The notes beneath the pieces were generated by a model. That model was not told the DNA's origin. It worked only from the letters and a program-made list of their open reading frames with translations, and did no database searches. Positions 36,650 to 48,252 of a DNA stretch of 64,000 bases are shown in pieces. Source of the stretch: Hexactinellida sp. DTS-2022 (lineage: Eukaryota; Porifera; Hexactinellida); contig JAPNXP010000001.1 of assembly GCA_028753945.1 (NCBI GenBank), forward strand, positions 14,250,501 to 14,314,500, in the 5' to 3' direction. The stretch's first letter is position 1. The number at the start of each line of letters is the position of its first letter. The translations under genes and the position numbers were made by a program.

Positions 36650-36955
36650 CACTATATGGACTATTGGCATCTCAATGGAAGCTGAAATTCTATTGGTTTA
36701 AAATTATTACTCCTTTAGGAGAGAGTTAATAGTTGTTTTCTTTGATACACAATTGACTCAATTAATTGAACCAATTAAACTCGAGTCATCAATATTGTGA
36801 AAACTCTGCAATCTGGTTGGCCATGGTCAGTACAATATAGAAGTGTGGAAATATGCCTATGGTAATTAGCAAAATATGCATTGGGAGGGGTCCACTGAAT
36901 ATCTATTATTTGCTATAAGGGATTACAAGGTTGGGAATACAAACATTCAAGTGAC
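36650..36955. repeat. Downstream flank of lectin-GPCR gene 1, repeated beyond gene 2
   Basis: About 300 bp (CTCAATGGAAGCTGAAATTC ... GCATTGGGAGGGGTCCACTG) recurs at 51660-51955 in the same orientation. Each copy lies 0.6-0.8 kb past the stop codon of a lectin GPCR gene, so it is probably part of the same tandem duplication. Confidence 0.75.
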
Positions 36956-37049
36956 CAAAAATTGTGTTCATAACAGAGAGACTTCATAAAAGGCTAACTC
37001 AACTTAATGCAAACCCTATTTAAGTTGTTATTAGTTAAACGGTTAAATA

Positions 37050-37310
37050 CCGTATATACTCTAATAGTAGCCCCTATTCGAATAATCGCCTACCTACAAT
37101 AATAGCCCCCCCAAATTAGCAAATACAAATTTATCACGGGTACCCTGAGAAAATTTCTTTATCTAATATTAGTCGCAATACGATTATCAACCGACTATAC
37201 TAAATAAATTGTATCAACATGTGATATTCTCGAAAAGTCACAAAGATTATTGGTCAGAAAATGGCTTAAAAAACAATAATCGCCTAGGCTACTATTCGAA
37301 TAAATACGGT
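37050..37310. repeat. Dispersed repeat, also at 57180-57290
   Basis: It begins CCGTATATACTCTAATAGTA and contains AATAATCGCCTACC. The piece up to GGGTACCCTGAGAAAATTTC occurs in inverted orientation at 57180-57290, inside an intron of the lectin GPCR pseudogene. The far end (GAATAAATACGGTATG) mirrors the start, suggesting a terminal-inverted-repeat element. Confidence 0.6.
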
Positions 37311-37590
37311 ATGTACTTATTAGCTAATTTAGCGTCCATTATTCCTAATTAAATTTTTGGAACTGTATATTAGTATCACTTTAATAATTCAAAACAACAA
37401 CATTATGAAATACAAATTAACTGCAAAGTAGTAGCACACAAATAGATTACAAACTAATTAGGCAAATCTAATAACTAGTTACTAAACAAGGGGAATGGGA
37501 ATTCAATCAATTAAAGTATCATAAGAAAAACACTCGACAATATAACAAATGAGTTAGGTACCTGGTTCAATAGAACCATTGGAGTCCACA

Positions 37591-37741
37591 GTACACGGGC
37601 GTCGCATGGCTCTGAAATCTCTCCGGCCAAACAGTTAAAGTGGTCCGGCCAAAACCGGACCCTCCTATATAATATAGTAGAATAAATGAAAAGTGGTCCG
37701 GCCATGGCCGGACCTGCCGTACTGCGTGCTACGCCTATGCA
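37591..37741. mobile_element. Probable MITE abutting the lectin-GPCR stop codon
   Basis: Ends CACGGGCGTCGCATG and the complement of CATAGGCGTAGCACG, with inner inverted words GGTCCGGCC. It lies within 10 bp of the stop codon at 37747. A duplication could not be defined. Confidence 0.55.
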
Positions 37742-37746
37742 GTAGA

Positions 37747-38851
37747 TTATGTTGCAGCAACAGAAAGTGGAATAACGTCATTAGGCCTGTCTCGGTTAGG
37801 TTTAGGGGCTTTTCTAATGATATTAAGGTGGAGGGAATGAGAAATTTGAGCGGGAGTTATTCTGCGACAACAGCAACAATATTTGTGAAGGATTGTTTCC
37901 TTTATCTGACACGTAATTAGTATAAAATGTGCTATGCCGATAGGAGCGTTTATGAGAGAGACGATAAGGGGAGCTATGACATGCTTTAGTGTGCCATAAT
38001 TTCCGACCTCATTCAATTGGATTGCGATCAATGCAATGAAGGGTAGACTCAAAGGGAGACCTAACGCTGGTATCAACAAAATGGCCCCAATAGCAACTCT
38101 ACGGAGTCTCTTCAAATCTCCCTCATGACTATTCTGTTTCCTAAGTGCTAACCAGATCTTAAAGAGACATAGGATTAGCAATATAGCGTTTGTTAGGAGG
38201 ATTGCGACCATTAAACCGAGAAATGACCAACTAATCACTGGCTTTGAGTTTCCATATGAAAGTCCACATGGAATGTTAACAGATACACAGGGTACGACAG
38301 TTAGTGCATCATACGATACCCACGCTGCAGCCCATAAGAGAGAGACACCCCAACAAATAGGAATTAAGTATCTATACAACTTCCTAGCTGTGTGTCTCCT
38401 GCTGACTACCCATATTGTGTAGAAGACTACTATCGCTATTGAGAGAGAGGATAGAAATACGTTAGTCCACAGGAACTGGAGAACGAATGATGTTACAATG
38501 CAGAAAACAAACGGAACATCAAATGGAGGTAGAAGTGGTAAGCTTAACATAGCCAGGAATAGAGCAAGTGTGTTATTGAATTGGAGTACATTGATATCGT
38601 GAGAAAAGAATTTCTTCCAAGACACAATGAATATGATAAGAGATGATGTCAAGAGTACTAAAGACGTCAACCATAGGATTGTGAGTATTGTGAATAAGGA
38701 GTAATTAAACAAATCTAGGGTTAAGTAATAAGACAATGGTTCGGATTTAGTATTAAATCCTACTGTTAGGGTACTTATTCCTTGATGATGGATGGTACAC
38801 AGTATGGTTTTACATGATTTGAATGTCTGCACTCCAATAGTTGACCAATTT
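37747..38851 (-). CDS. Lectin GPCR exon 8: GPS-like segment, seven-helix domain, tail
   Basis: A 1105 nt terminal exon preceded by acceptor tgttcttag. It begins NWSTIGVQTFKSCKTILC and continues TIHHQGISTLTVGF, a GPS-like sequence. Seven hydrophobic helices follow: the first around SLFTILTILWLTSLVLL, the third FLWTNVFLSSLSIAIVVFY, the fourth LIPICWGVSLLWAAAWV, the fifth SFLGLMVAILLTNAILLIL, the sixth RRVAIGAILLIPALGLPL, and the seventh IVSLINAPIGIAHFILITC. The tail has a CCCCRR cluster, possibly palmitoylated. It is closest in style to adhesion (family B2) receptors. No stop or frameshift. Confidence 0.88.
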
Positions 38852-41800
38852 CTAAGAACAGATTTATAATTATCCTAACTTATAACAAACTTATAAATAT
38901 TTATAGAAAAGTATTACTCACCCGTCTGAGCTCAGATATAAACACTCATCATCTTTCTAAAGAATGAATTTCAGTTAACAAATTGAATTATAATCTAAAC
39001 TAATAATTGCATGAATTTAGTAATAGGTACTCTCGATTTATTATCAAACTTACATGGAAATAATAGTAGGAAGGTTCAAAGACAATTGTTAAATTTGTAG
39101 TAGAGTTGTAGCTTGTGTAAATGGTAATTATGTCACTTCCCAAACTAAAGCTGAAACACTAAATGTAAATACGTAACTCTGAGTGAATATGCACTAAGGT
39201 ATTTCACTTTATACTTTGGTGCTATTTCAGTTTCCTTGGTTACTTTTACCATAAAATTGTTTCTCTGATATAACAAGGAACATAAATAACTGAAATTGCA
39301 CGAAGTGTGATAGTGAAATACCCTAAATATGAATCCAGAACTTACTCTAAAGAAGTATTTTCGAATTTGCTTGTATCAGAAGTACTATGAATAACCAGGC
39401 TTGTATTTTCTATAAGAGTGGAATAATAAACATGCAATAATAACTATACAACATCTATGCCTACGTGATTATATTTGATTCCACACTTTTGTACAAAATA
39501 GTTACCAAACAATTATTATTTGTGCAAATTCCCATTATAATCGCCATTCCTTCAAAGCATCTATCTATTTCAAATTAAATGGATACAGTCGAATCTGCTA
39601 ATAACGGCCACTTGACAAAAATGACAAAAAAATTGCGTTTTGTACTGCCATTATACACACGGTTGAATATAATAGTAGGGCAGCTTAAGCCCATATTTTG
39701 AAAGGATGTGGAAATCCCGGACCAAAGCACCAAATTTTTTCCACATATCGACCATTGCTTGGGAACTCGATTTTTGGTAGGATCCACTTCAGCCGGATAC
39801 ATTATGACCTCCATCAGGCATTTTCAAAATGACCACTTTAATATTATTCGGACAAAAGCCCGCATTCACGAACTCATATCAAATGACTACGTATAAGGTT
39901 ATTATATGCATAGTTGTAATCAGAACAGTCTGCGCTGTCGAAAGATGGGTCACTTGGTAGGGTTGCTATGATTTCTGAGAATGGAATGTTCAACATTCCA
40001 CCGTTGTCAAGGAAACTTTTTAATCTGAATATGTTCATGTGACCCCTCTAATTGACGGAAATTCCATGCTGATTACGAATATCTTATTTCCAGATTGGAA
40101 TAAATATCACTTTAAAAGTTATATTACATTTAGTGGTTAATGATTAGCTAGCTTAAGAGTGAAAAGTGGATATGCCATAAATTTATCTATCATGTCCCTT
40201 CGTTTCAATTTTCTATGTAGCCAAAATAAAATAAAGCTGACTTTATGCTAATCAAGTATTTGTTCCATCATAGGCGCCAATTCTGGAGTTTGGGGGGGGG
40301 GACGACTCCCGGGCCTGTCGGTTGATTTATATTTTATATGAAAGTGGTCATTTTGATCGACCAAGGGATGATAGAGGGTGAGAATCACGTTTGTTTACTC
40401 ATTATATCCAGATTTAGTTTCTGAAGAAACAAATCTGAAAATATTTAGTAAACCTCCCGGTGGCCCCCCCAGACCCCCCAAGTGGCCCCCATCTTTGATT
40501 ATATTTCCAAAACTTGACGCCTACGTGTCCCATACATCATTAACCAACTATCAAACACCAAAAGAATGATATAGTATGGGACATATACATCCCCAGGAGC
40601 ATCGAAGAATTTACTAGAAAAAAAAGAGGTATTAAAGGTTACGGAAAAGTTTGCATGTAAGAAATAAGCTCCCAAGAAATTGGACAGATTTCTTACGTGA
40701 TCCAACTAATAAACAAGAACTGTTTGCATTTCTTTCCAACAAAATTGTCCCGAAGGCAAGGAAATAATCATCACGACTGGTGTCACAGCTATTCTTCGAG
40801 GAAGTGATCGTTCTATGGCACTATGTGATCATAGGGAAGCTGACATTAGACTTCTGATCCATTTACAGGATGACATTCTCAATAACTATACTAAATGTCT
40901 AGTACGCGGGTGGGACATGGAAAGTTACACCACTTGATTACCATATGCACAGATGTGAACATTTGAGGTAGCTTTGGTACAGGAAAGAACTTTACATACT
41001 AACATATCATAGCAATCTACGAAGAAGTAGGAGGGGAGAAATCTCTGGCCCTTCCTGTTTTCCATGGTTTCACGGGATGTGATACTACACCTGCATTCTT
41101 TGGGAGAGGCAAGAAGTCAGCATGGGAGGTTTGAAACTGTTATCATGATGTGACAGTTGCCTTTACCTACATGGCACTCAACCCTTATACAAAAGTAGAA
41201 ATCGATGCTCAGCATTTTTAGCTGCTGGAACGCTTTACAGATATTCTAAATGATATAGCAAGTAATTTGTAGTATGTGGATGAAGGAAGAAAAGAAATAT
41301 TTTGTGAGGAGAAAACAATGGAGAGAATACCGCTTACGCGGGATGCACTACTACAACACTCAAAACGAGTTGCATATCAGTCTGGATATGGTGCACCAGT
41401 GAGCAAATTGGACAACGTGTATCTACTCCAGAAGGTCGGGGCTGGACTATTGATGATAAACCCAAATCATGGGTTCCTGTATGGAACAGTTTACCTGTGG
41501 CTTCAAATGCATGCAGTGAATTCGTAAAATGTAGTTTCAAGAGTAGAAGTGACTTTGGCAGTAGATGCGCGTGCAGAAAAGCGCGTTGGATATGCACAGA
41601 ACTTTGTAGTTGTAACTGTGAGAAGCAATATTTTTAGTGACATGGAACGAACCATAATTTTTAGTATACCATCACAGTATTCACACAATTCTCACTTTAT
41701 TACTTTTACTAGCTAATCATTAACCACTAAATGTAATATAACTTTTCAAGTGATATTTAGTCCAATCTGGAAATAAGATATTCGTAATCAGCATGGAATT

Positions 41801-44800
41801 TCCGTTAATTAGAGGGGTCACATGACCATATTCAGGTTAAAAAGTTTCCTTGACAACGGTGGAATGTGGAACATTCCATTCTCAGAAATCATAGCAACCC
41901 TACCAAGTGACCCATCTTTCGACAGCGCAGACTGTTCTGATTACAACTATGCATATAATAACCTTATACGTAGTCATTTGACATGTCTTCGTGAATGCGG
42001 GCTTTTGTCCGAATAATATTAAAGTGGTCATTTTGAAAATGCCTGATGGAGGTCATAATGTATCCGGCGGAAATAGATCCTACCAAAAATCGAGTTCCCA
42101 AGCAATGGTCTATATGTGGAAAAAATTTGGTTTGGTCCGGGATGTCCACATCCATCAGCTAATCTGCCCTACTATAATACAGGAAATCAGATAGGAATTA
42201 TTCACCATTTTGGAATGAAAATGTGGATATTTTATAAAATTTTAAACTTGTTTAAGATAAATTATTCCCCACGGATACCAGATTTAAAGTATGTACGTAG
42301 GTAGCTCGTTCCAGTTCCTCAATTAATTCTTACATCACTATGATTTAATATACATATCTATTTTATTAAGAAAGCTTGGTCCGTCCGTCCGTCCGCCCCT
42401 GTAACTCTTTGCTACATTACTCGATCCTGACGAAATAAATATCAATCGAAAGCTCTTCCAAGGGAGACCTCGGGAAATATACTGGGTTCCACAAAAAGGT
42501 GTTAGTTCCATAATTACACAACATTTTGTGTTTTCGTACTAATGTGCATAATAAGCCTATTGTTAATGGTCTAATCCTATTGGTTACTGCTAACTGGGAT
42601 ATTTACTATTTATGCCGACTAATTCGTCGCAAGGCGACGGGTCACTTGGCTAGTACATATAATAATATTAGTATTAATATTATTAACTATTCACCTTGAA
42701 ATGTATTAGTTCTTATCTGTATACTAGTGATATGTGTAATGTATCCATATATTGGTATTTGTATTTGCGTGTTTGCTCTCAGTTTAGTGATAACAATATC
42801 TATAAATAGAAAGAATGAATATCATTCATTAATCATCATTACGTAAATAGTACTTGCATTAAATTCTTACCTTGTTGATTGTCATAGAAGCCTATAATAT
42901 CATCTGTAGTTAAGTTAAAGTTTAGAGTCAAATTTCTTAAATAGCTTTCTGTTGGGATACCAGAGCTGAACTAAATAAACAGAGTAGATTAATATTATGG
43001 GAGAGAACGTATTTCTTGAATTGTTAATCTATCTCTCATTCTAAGTAAATTGACTGTCAAAAGGCTTAATTAAAACATATTCATAAAATAATAAAATAAC
43101 TCGACATAACATATTATCAAGGAAACTATGCGATTTGTGGGTAAAAATGCTAATCAATATTTTCCTTTCATATTTAGTTGAAAAGTGGGTGACAATGAAT
43201 TTTAACAATAGATATGTAGAATTCAAATAACCAATGAAACAATTTGACAAAGAGAATCCTTATATAGAGCTGAGCTTTGAAGAGTTCAGATTTTTCCCAT
43301 ACTATATTATGCCCAGGCTTACTTTCTAAAGGTCAATTTCAAATTCTGAAAAAAAACTGACCTTTCTCAGTGCCTGAATACACATAGTGAAAAACTGAAC
43401 TCTACTAGATATATAAGTAATTTCTTTGACAAATCCAGGGAAGATGAATAATAATATACAACTTACTACAGAAGAGCAAACGTCCTTATAATATTGTATT
43501 CTGGCATACTCTTGCACTCTGTTTTGACACGTCTCATGATCTATAAACATGTATATGTATCTCCATATCTATCTCTATATTAAAAGCGCAATTGTTGTGT
43601 GTTTGTTTGTTTGTTTGTCCAGAATTAATTGGAAAGACTACGAGTCCTAGAAAGCTGAAAATTTGTATACAGGGGTAATTTTGTACTGCGACAACGATCT
43701 ATTGGTTTTTGAAGATAAATATTCACATTTAAAGGTGACAAAATATGTTAGCCAATTAAATTCGAGGGGTTGTTAGTATGGATTAGCAGATTTCATCAAT
43801 TAGTATAAATAGATTGTGCATAATAGAAATATTTTCTGAGGCTCCAATTTGATTGATTGAAAATAAATTCATTTAACCAATCAATCATTAGTCTATTCTA
43901 TTGCCTGTTTTTCTTTTAGTATTATTTTGATTCGAGCTTTCTTATCGTGTAACTGAAATTTATTGAGCTTTTAAAACTCATTATTAATGTGATTGCTTTT
44001 GGGGAGGGAAAGGCCGCGAAGCGGCCGTTAATTATATTGCGTAGTGCCTAACACAAACGAACAAAAGTCGCTTCGCGACTTTTGTGAGAGAGTGATCCGT
44101 CGCGAAGCGACCGAGACCGAAGGGCTCGTATTATTAAATCTCGATTGTTGTTTGTGTGTTTGTGTGTGTGTGTGTGTGTTTGTTTGTTTGTCCGGATTGT
44201 ATTAAAGTGATGGGAGACTAGAAACCGCATTTATATATGAGATATAAACTAACTTTCAAATGTTATAATTGGTAAACAAATGTTATAATAGGTAAACAAG
44301 TATGCTGAACACGAATTTCGCATTTACAAATTTATGACATGAATATTTATTGTTGTTGTTGCTGACACAAAATAGGTAAACAAATTTATGAAAATTCAAA
44401 ATCAACCTAGAAGTTAGCTTTCAACGGGTATTATTGGTAAACAAGTATGCTAAACACGAATTTCTCATTTATAAATTTATAATATAAATATTTGTTGTTG
44501 TTGTTGTTGACACAAAATAGGTAAACAAATTTATGAAAATTCAAAATCAACCTAGAAGTTAGCTTTCAACGGATATATAGGTTAACAATTATGCTAAACA
44601 CGAATTTCGCATTTATAAATTTATAATATAAATATTTGTTGTTGTTGTTGACACAAAATAGGTAAACAAATTTATGAAAATTCAAAATCAACCTAGAAGT
44701 TAGCTTTCAACGGATATATAGGTTAACAATTATGCTGATTTCGAATTTCGCATTTATAAATTTATAATATAAATATTTGTTGTTGTTGTTGACACAAAAT

Positions 44801-47800
44801 AGGTAAACAAATTTATGAAAATTAAAAATCAAACCAGTAGTTAGCTTTCAAAGGGTATTATAGGTAATCAAGTATGCTTAACACGAATTTCGCATTTATA
44901 AATTTATAATATGAATATTTGTTGTTGTTGTTGACACAAAATAGGTAAACAAATTAATGAAAATTCCAAATCAACCTAGAAGTTAGCTTTCAACGGGTAT
45001 TATAGGTAAACAAGTGTGCTTAACACGAATTTCGCGTTTATAAATTTCTAATATGAATAATTGTTGTTGTTGTTTACAGAAAATAGGTTAACAAATTTAT
45101 GAAAATTAAAAATCAAACCAGTAGTTAGCTTTCAAAGGGTATTATAGGTAATCAAGTGTGCTTAACACGAATTTCGCATTTATAAATTTATAATATGAAT
45201 ATTTGTTGTTGTTGTTGTTGACACAAAATAGGTAAACAAATTTATGAAAATTCAAAATCAACCTAGAAGTTAGCTTTCAACGGATATATAGGTTAACAAT
45301 TATGCTAAACACGAATTTCGCATTTATAAATTTATAATATAAATATTTGTTGTTGTTGTTGACACAAAATAGGTAAACAAATTTATGAAAATTCAAAATC
45401 AACCTAGAAGTTAGCTTTCAACGGATATATAGGTTAACAATTATGCTGATTTCGAATTTCGCATTTATAAATTTATAATATAAATATTTGTTGTTGTTGT
45501 TGACACAAAATAGGTAAACAAATTTATGAAAATTAAAAATCAAACCAGTAGTTAGCTTTCAAAGGGTATTATAGGTAATCAAGTATGCTTAACACGAATT
45601 TCGCATTTATAAATTTATAATATGAATATTTGTTGTTGTTGTTGACACAAAATAGGTAAACAAATTAATGAAAATTCCAAATCAACCTAGAAGTTAGCTT
45701 TCAACGGGTATTATAGGTAAACAAGTGTGCTTAACACGAATTTCGCGTTTATAAATTTCTAATATGAATAATTGTTGTTGTTGTTTACAGAAAATAGGTT
45801 AACAAATTTATGAAAATTAAAAATCAAACCAGTAGTTAGCTTTCAAAGGGTATTATAGGTAATCAAGTGTGCTTAACACGAATTTCGCATTTATAAATTT
45901 ATAATATGAATATTTGTTGTTGTTGTTGTTGACACAAAATAGGTAAACAAATTAATGAAAATTCCAAATCAACCTAGAAGTTAGCTTTCAACGGGTATTA
46001 TAGGTAAACAAGTGTGCTTAACACGAATTTCGCGTTTATAAATTTCTAATATGAATAATTGTTGTTGTTGTTTACAGAAAATAGGTAACAAATTGATTAA
46101 AATTAAAAATCAACCTAGAAGTTAGCTTTCAACAGGTATTATAGGTAAACAAGTATGCTGAACACGAATTTCGCATTTGGAATTTAGAATATGAAAAACA
46201 AGTTAAAACTATGGAAATTTTCTAAAGGGATGTATATAAGTCCCTTTCTGCCATTTTCCATGATAGAAAGGGTGAGGAGTAAGGCCGCACAGCGGCCGTT
46301 AACTTGAGGTGCGTAGCACCGATCCGTCGCAAAGCGACCGAGACCGAAGGGCTCGTATTTAATATATTCTTATGTAATGTAGTGATAATTATACATATTG
46401 AGTTTATCTTATTGAGTATTATACAAGTACCAATTGGCTCTATTATTTTTTGAAACTAAATATTTAATTTGCAATAGTTATTTTGATATTCGATTATTTA
46501 TACGAGCCCTTCTATAGACATATTCAGGGTTGCCTTGGGTATGGGAATTCCCATGGGGATCCCCATACCCATGGGAATGGGATGGGAATGGGAATCAGAT
46601 AATCGTCTGTGGGGATCCCCATATTGGGATTCCGATGGGAATCCCCACAGAAATCCAGTGGGAATGGGATGGGAATGGGAATGGATATTCCCCTCCCACG
46701 GCAACCCTAGACATATTTTAATTTTGACAACAAATTATTCATAATGGGCAAAAATATGCCAGAGATATCTCCTTAGTTAATTTATTAAATATACTTACCA
46801 ATTTCACAAACCGCAGTGTGACTAGTGTTGCAGTCTAACGATAAAAACTCAAAGCTTTCTCCATCAAATACCACACAGTCATTACCATACAGTGGATGAT
46901 TCTCCTTCCAATAAATCTGATAATAATCTGGAAAAGTATATCCATCTGTCGATTGAAATTCAGAAGTATCCCCAACTCTCCTATATCCAGTCCAATAATC
47001 TCCCCCATTATTAGCTTTAACGAATGCATATATCCAGTAGGATATATTCTCATTTGATATGTCTCCTTGCTGCTGTACACAAATAGCATTAGCAATATCC
47101 CAGTTAACTTTCTCATTACTGATAGTATAGCAGTAAGAATTTGAGGATTGGCAATCATAATGAACTACGTTAAGACCTAAATATGTTTCAAATAAGAAGC
47201 TGTGGATTAATTATATAATTAATCTATATTATTATCACATCACAATTCCTTACCAACAGGGTTGAAAAAACACGATCAAATTTCAAAGAATAAACAAATG
47301 GATTTTCTTATTCAAAATTACACAGTTATATATGGAAGACTTTTTATCCTGTATTTAATTGATTGCTCTACGTATTCCATTAACCATAGTTTAACAAACA
47401 ATTAGCGTAAAATAAACTAATAAGTATTCCTAGCTCTAAAATGAAGGAATATTTATGCGTGTATTTAGCAGCTTGTATAGATACAAATGAGAAGATTGAT
47501 TGCTAAGTGATTAATCAGGATCCAATCACCACAGGAAACATATGAGCTGAGGCAATTAAACTTAGGAGTCTACTGCCATAACTACATAGTAAACTATATG
47601 TCTGTTTTTGTACGACACTATCAAGAAAATGCTTCCAACAACAATTTGGAGTGTCGATAATAATTTTTTATTATGGTAAGACATATCGACATTTATATAA
47701 TATAGCATTGAGATAGTCGCTAAATTCACTTTTTCAAGTGGGATTATTTTAACCCAACATTACACGACATTGTGTATCTTACACCACACTTTGGGGACAT

Positions 47801-48185
47801 TGCTAATTAATACGTATATACTTGATCCAAATAAATATTAACAAACAAGTTGTCGTATTTAGACTGTGATGATATGCAAAAATGTAATTAAATCAAGAAA
47901 TCATTTATTTTGAGTGATATTAATAATTATTTTTAGAAATATTGGGACATTAAAGTATGCACTGAGTTTCTAAAATAAATATTTTTTTTAGAAATAGAGC
48001 TCAGATTCCCTTCATATTATGAAATTGTCTATAATGTTGCAAATCATCATTTAATGAATACTTAACGCATATACGTATACTCTAGTTTAACAAATATATT
48101 TAATAATTTTAATATGTTAACCTGTTGTTTGTTGCAAAGATATCCCCGATAAGAGAATAATAGCCAATATTAATAGTATTTTCAT
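37747..48185 (-). CDS. C-type lectin adhesion GPCR, 8 exons, apparently intact
   Basis: A spliced gene for a plasma-membrane receptor. Exons on the minus strand: 48185-48122, 47176-46799, 43540-43467, 42970-42871, 39409-39346, 39144-39054, 38956-38922 and 38851-37747. All introns begin GT and end AG. The phases run 1, 1, 0, 1, 2, 0, 2 and agree at every junction. The total is 1911 nt, 636 residues plus stop. Order: signal peptide (1-20), C-type lectin domain (about 30-147), short GAIN-like stalk (148-257), GPS-like segment (258-310), seven transmembrane helices (about 316-590) and a basic cytoplasmic tail. The GPS cleavage tripeptide is not canonical (HHQGIST), so self-cleavage is doubtful. 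Coupling of carbohydrate or protein binding to G-protein signalling is inferred. Introns hold large repeats (39669-42175, 43573-46360). A decayed paralogue follows at 52587-58365. Confidence 0.85.
38922..43540 (-). CDS. Lectin GPCR exons 3-7: stalk and GAIN-like region
   Basis: Five short exons. 43540-43467 encodes HETCQNRVQEYARIQYYKDV. 42970-42871 encodes FSSGIPTESYLRNLTLNFNL and more. 39409-39346 encodes NTSLVIHSTSDTSKFENTSL. 39144-39054 encodes SDIITIYTSYNSTTNLTIVF. 38956-38922 encodes KDDECLYLSSDG. All have GT donors and AG acceptors (donors GTAAGT, GTAAGA, GTAAGT, GTAAGT, GTGAGT). The last two match the beta-rich end of a GAIN domain, leading into the GPS Cys and Trp. Several Asn-X-Ser/Thr sites suggest glycosylation. 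Exons of this size are easy to miss; the support is the unbroken phase chain and partial agreement with exons of the paralogue (57050-57140, 55559-55646). Confidence 0.72.
40269..40525. mobile_element. Nested MITE, CATAGGCGCCAA ends
   Basis: Ends CATAGGCGCCAATTCTGGAG and the complement of CGTAGGCGTCAAGTTTTGGA, with G- and C-runs inside. Flanks tgttccat and tgtcccat (40261-40268, 40526-40533) match at 7 of 8 positions. Confidence 0.78.
40575..41640 (+). pseudogene. XPG/PIN-like nuclease with CXC tail, transposon-encoded, broken
   Basis: Frame-shifted plus-strand fragments in a consistent order. VRNKLPRNWTDFLRDPTNKQ is near 40655-40715, then ELFAFLSNKIV. ALCDHREADIRLLIHLQDDI is near 40820-40875, with the acidic HxEAD motif. 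FTGC with adjacent Asp and Thr codons is near 41070, then DALLQHSKRVAYQ at 41345-41380. The tail is a Cys-rich stretch CSEFVKCSFKSRS and RCACRKARWICTELCSCNCE at 41516-41625. This order matches a repetitive protein family of sponges and cnidarians with an XPG-like nuclease and a tesmin-like CXC end. The catalytic acidic residues are partly lost to frameshifts. Confidence 0.65.
43573..46365. mobile_element. Two tandem Helitron-like repeats with GC palindromes, carrying a minisatellite
   Basis: Unit starts resemble AATTGTTGTGTGTTTG or CGATTGTTGTTTGTGTG, followed by a TTTG run and GTCCRGA. Unit ends carry short GC-rich hairpins (GGCCGCGAAGCGGCC, GTCGCTTCGCGAC, CGTCGCAAAGCGACC) and then GAGACCGAAGGGCTCGTATT. 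One unit runs about 43573-44130. A second starts immediately after it and ends at about 46360. The head-to-tail junction and hairpin ends suggest non-autonomous Helitron-like elements; this is inferred. Similar modules are at 35340-35390 and, inverted, at 58400-58960. The whole lies in intron 2 of the lectin GPCR. Confidence 0.55.
44235..46185. repeat. ~142 bp minisatellite with 5-unit higher-order repeat
   Basis: Thirteen units with a mean spacing of about 142 bp. Each has a GTTGTTGTTG tract, ACACAAAATAGGTAAACAAA, TTAGCTTTCAA and CACGAATTTCGC. Variant markers (for example ATGCTGATTTCG near 44731 and 45443; CGCGTTTATAAATTTC near 45033, 45745 and 46031) recur at about 712 bp. So blocks of five units were duplicated together. 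Confidence 0.92.
46525..46709. mobile_element. hAT-type MITE with GGGAATGGG words, in GPCR intron 2
   Basis: A 185 bp element with ends CAGGGTTGCC and GGCAACCCTA, a perfect 8 bp duplication gacatatt (46517-46524, 46710-46717), and an interior of CCCATGGGGATCCCC and GGGATGGGAATGGGAATGG words. Non-coding. Confidence 0.92.
46799..47176 (-). CDS. Lectin GPCR exon 2: C-type lectin domain
   Basis: A 378 nt exon between acceptor atatttag and donor GTAAGT. It encodes a long-form C-type lectin domain. Features: N-terminal YDCQSSNSYCYTI, NWDIANAICVQQQG, YWTGYRRVGD, then YGNDCVVFDGESFEF and LSLDCNTSHTAVCEI, with the Cys pairs in the expected places. The calcium/sugar tripeptides EPN or QPD and WND are not present, so classical calcium-dependent sugar binding is doubtful. 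Note that a longer open frame overlaps this exon in a wrong frame (47158-46835). The true frame is fixed by the phase of exon 1 and by the lectin motifs. Confidence 0.88.
47177..48121 (-). other. Intron 1 of the lectin GPCR
   Basis: A 945 bp AT-rich intron with donor GTTAAC at 48121 and acceptor atatttag at 47184-47177. No other feature recognised within it. Confidence 0.7.
48122..48185 (-). CDS. Lectin GPCR exon 1: start codon and signal peptide
   Basis: It starts ATGAAAATAC and encodes the hydrophobic leader MKILLILAIILLSGISLQQ, then TT and one base of the next codon. The donor after CAACAAACAACAG is GTTAAC. The leader has a short basic start and a Leu/Ile core, typical of a secretory signal. 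The single leftover base joins in frame to exon 2. Confidence 0.8.
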
Positions 48186-48252
48186 TTTGAATAATTACAG
48201 TATTTGAAATAAGTCTTCAAATTGTTCAATTTATATAATGAGTCTTAGGAAA

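Larger units (their letters stand above)
39669..42175. mobile_element. Element with ~480 bp inverted ends and XPG-like nuclease remnant, in GPCR intron 4
   Basis: The left arm 39669-40152 and right arm 41709-42175 are long inverted copies (both contain CCTGATGGAGGTCATAATGT or its complement). The interior holds a broken plus-strand gene (40575-41640) and a nested MITE (40269-40525). Both arms contain coding-like sequence related to the ORF at 36233-36565. The nuclease remnant suggests an Academ-like DNA transposon; that assignment is inferred. Confidence 0.7.

Noticed and set aside
46835..47158. 107-codon open frame overlapping the lectin exon
   Set aside because: It is in the wrong frame. 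The lectin motifs and the phase from the signal-peptide exon fix a different frame.
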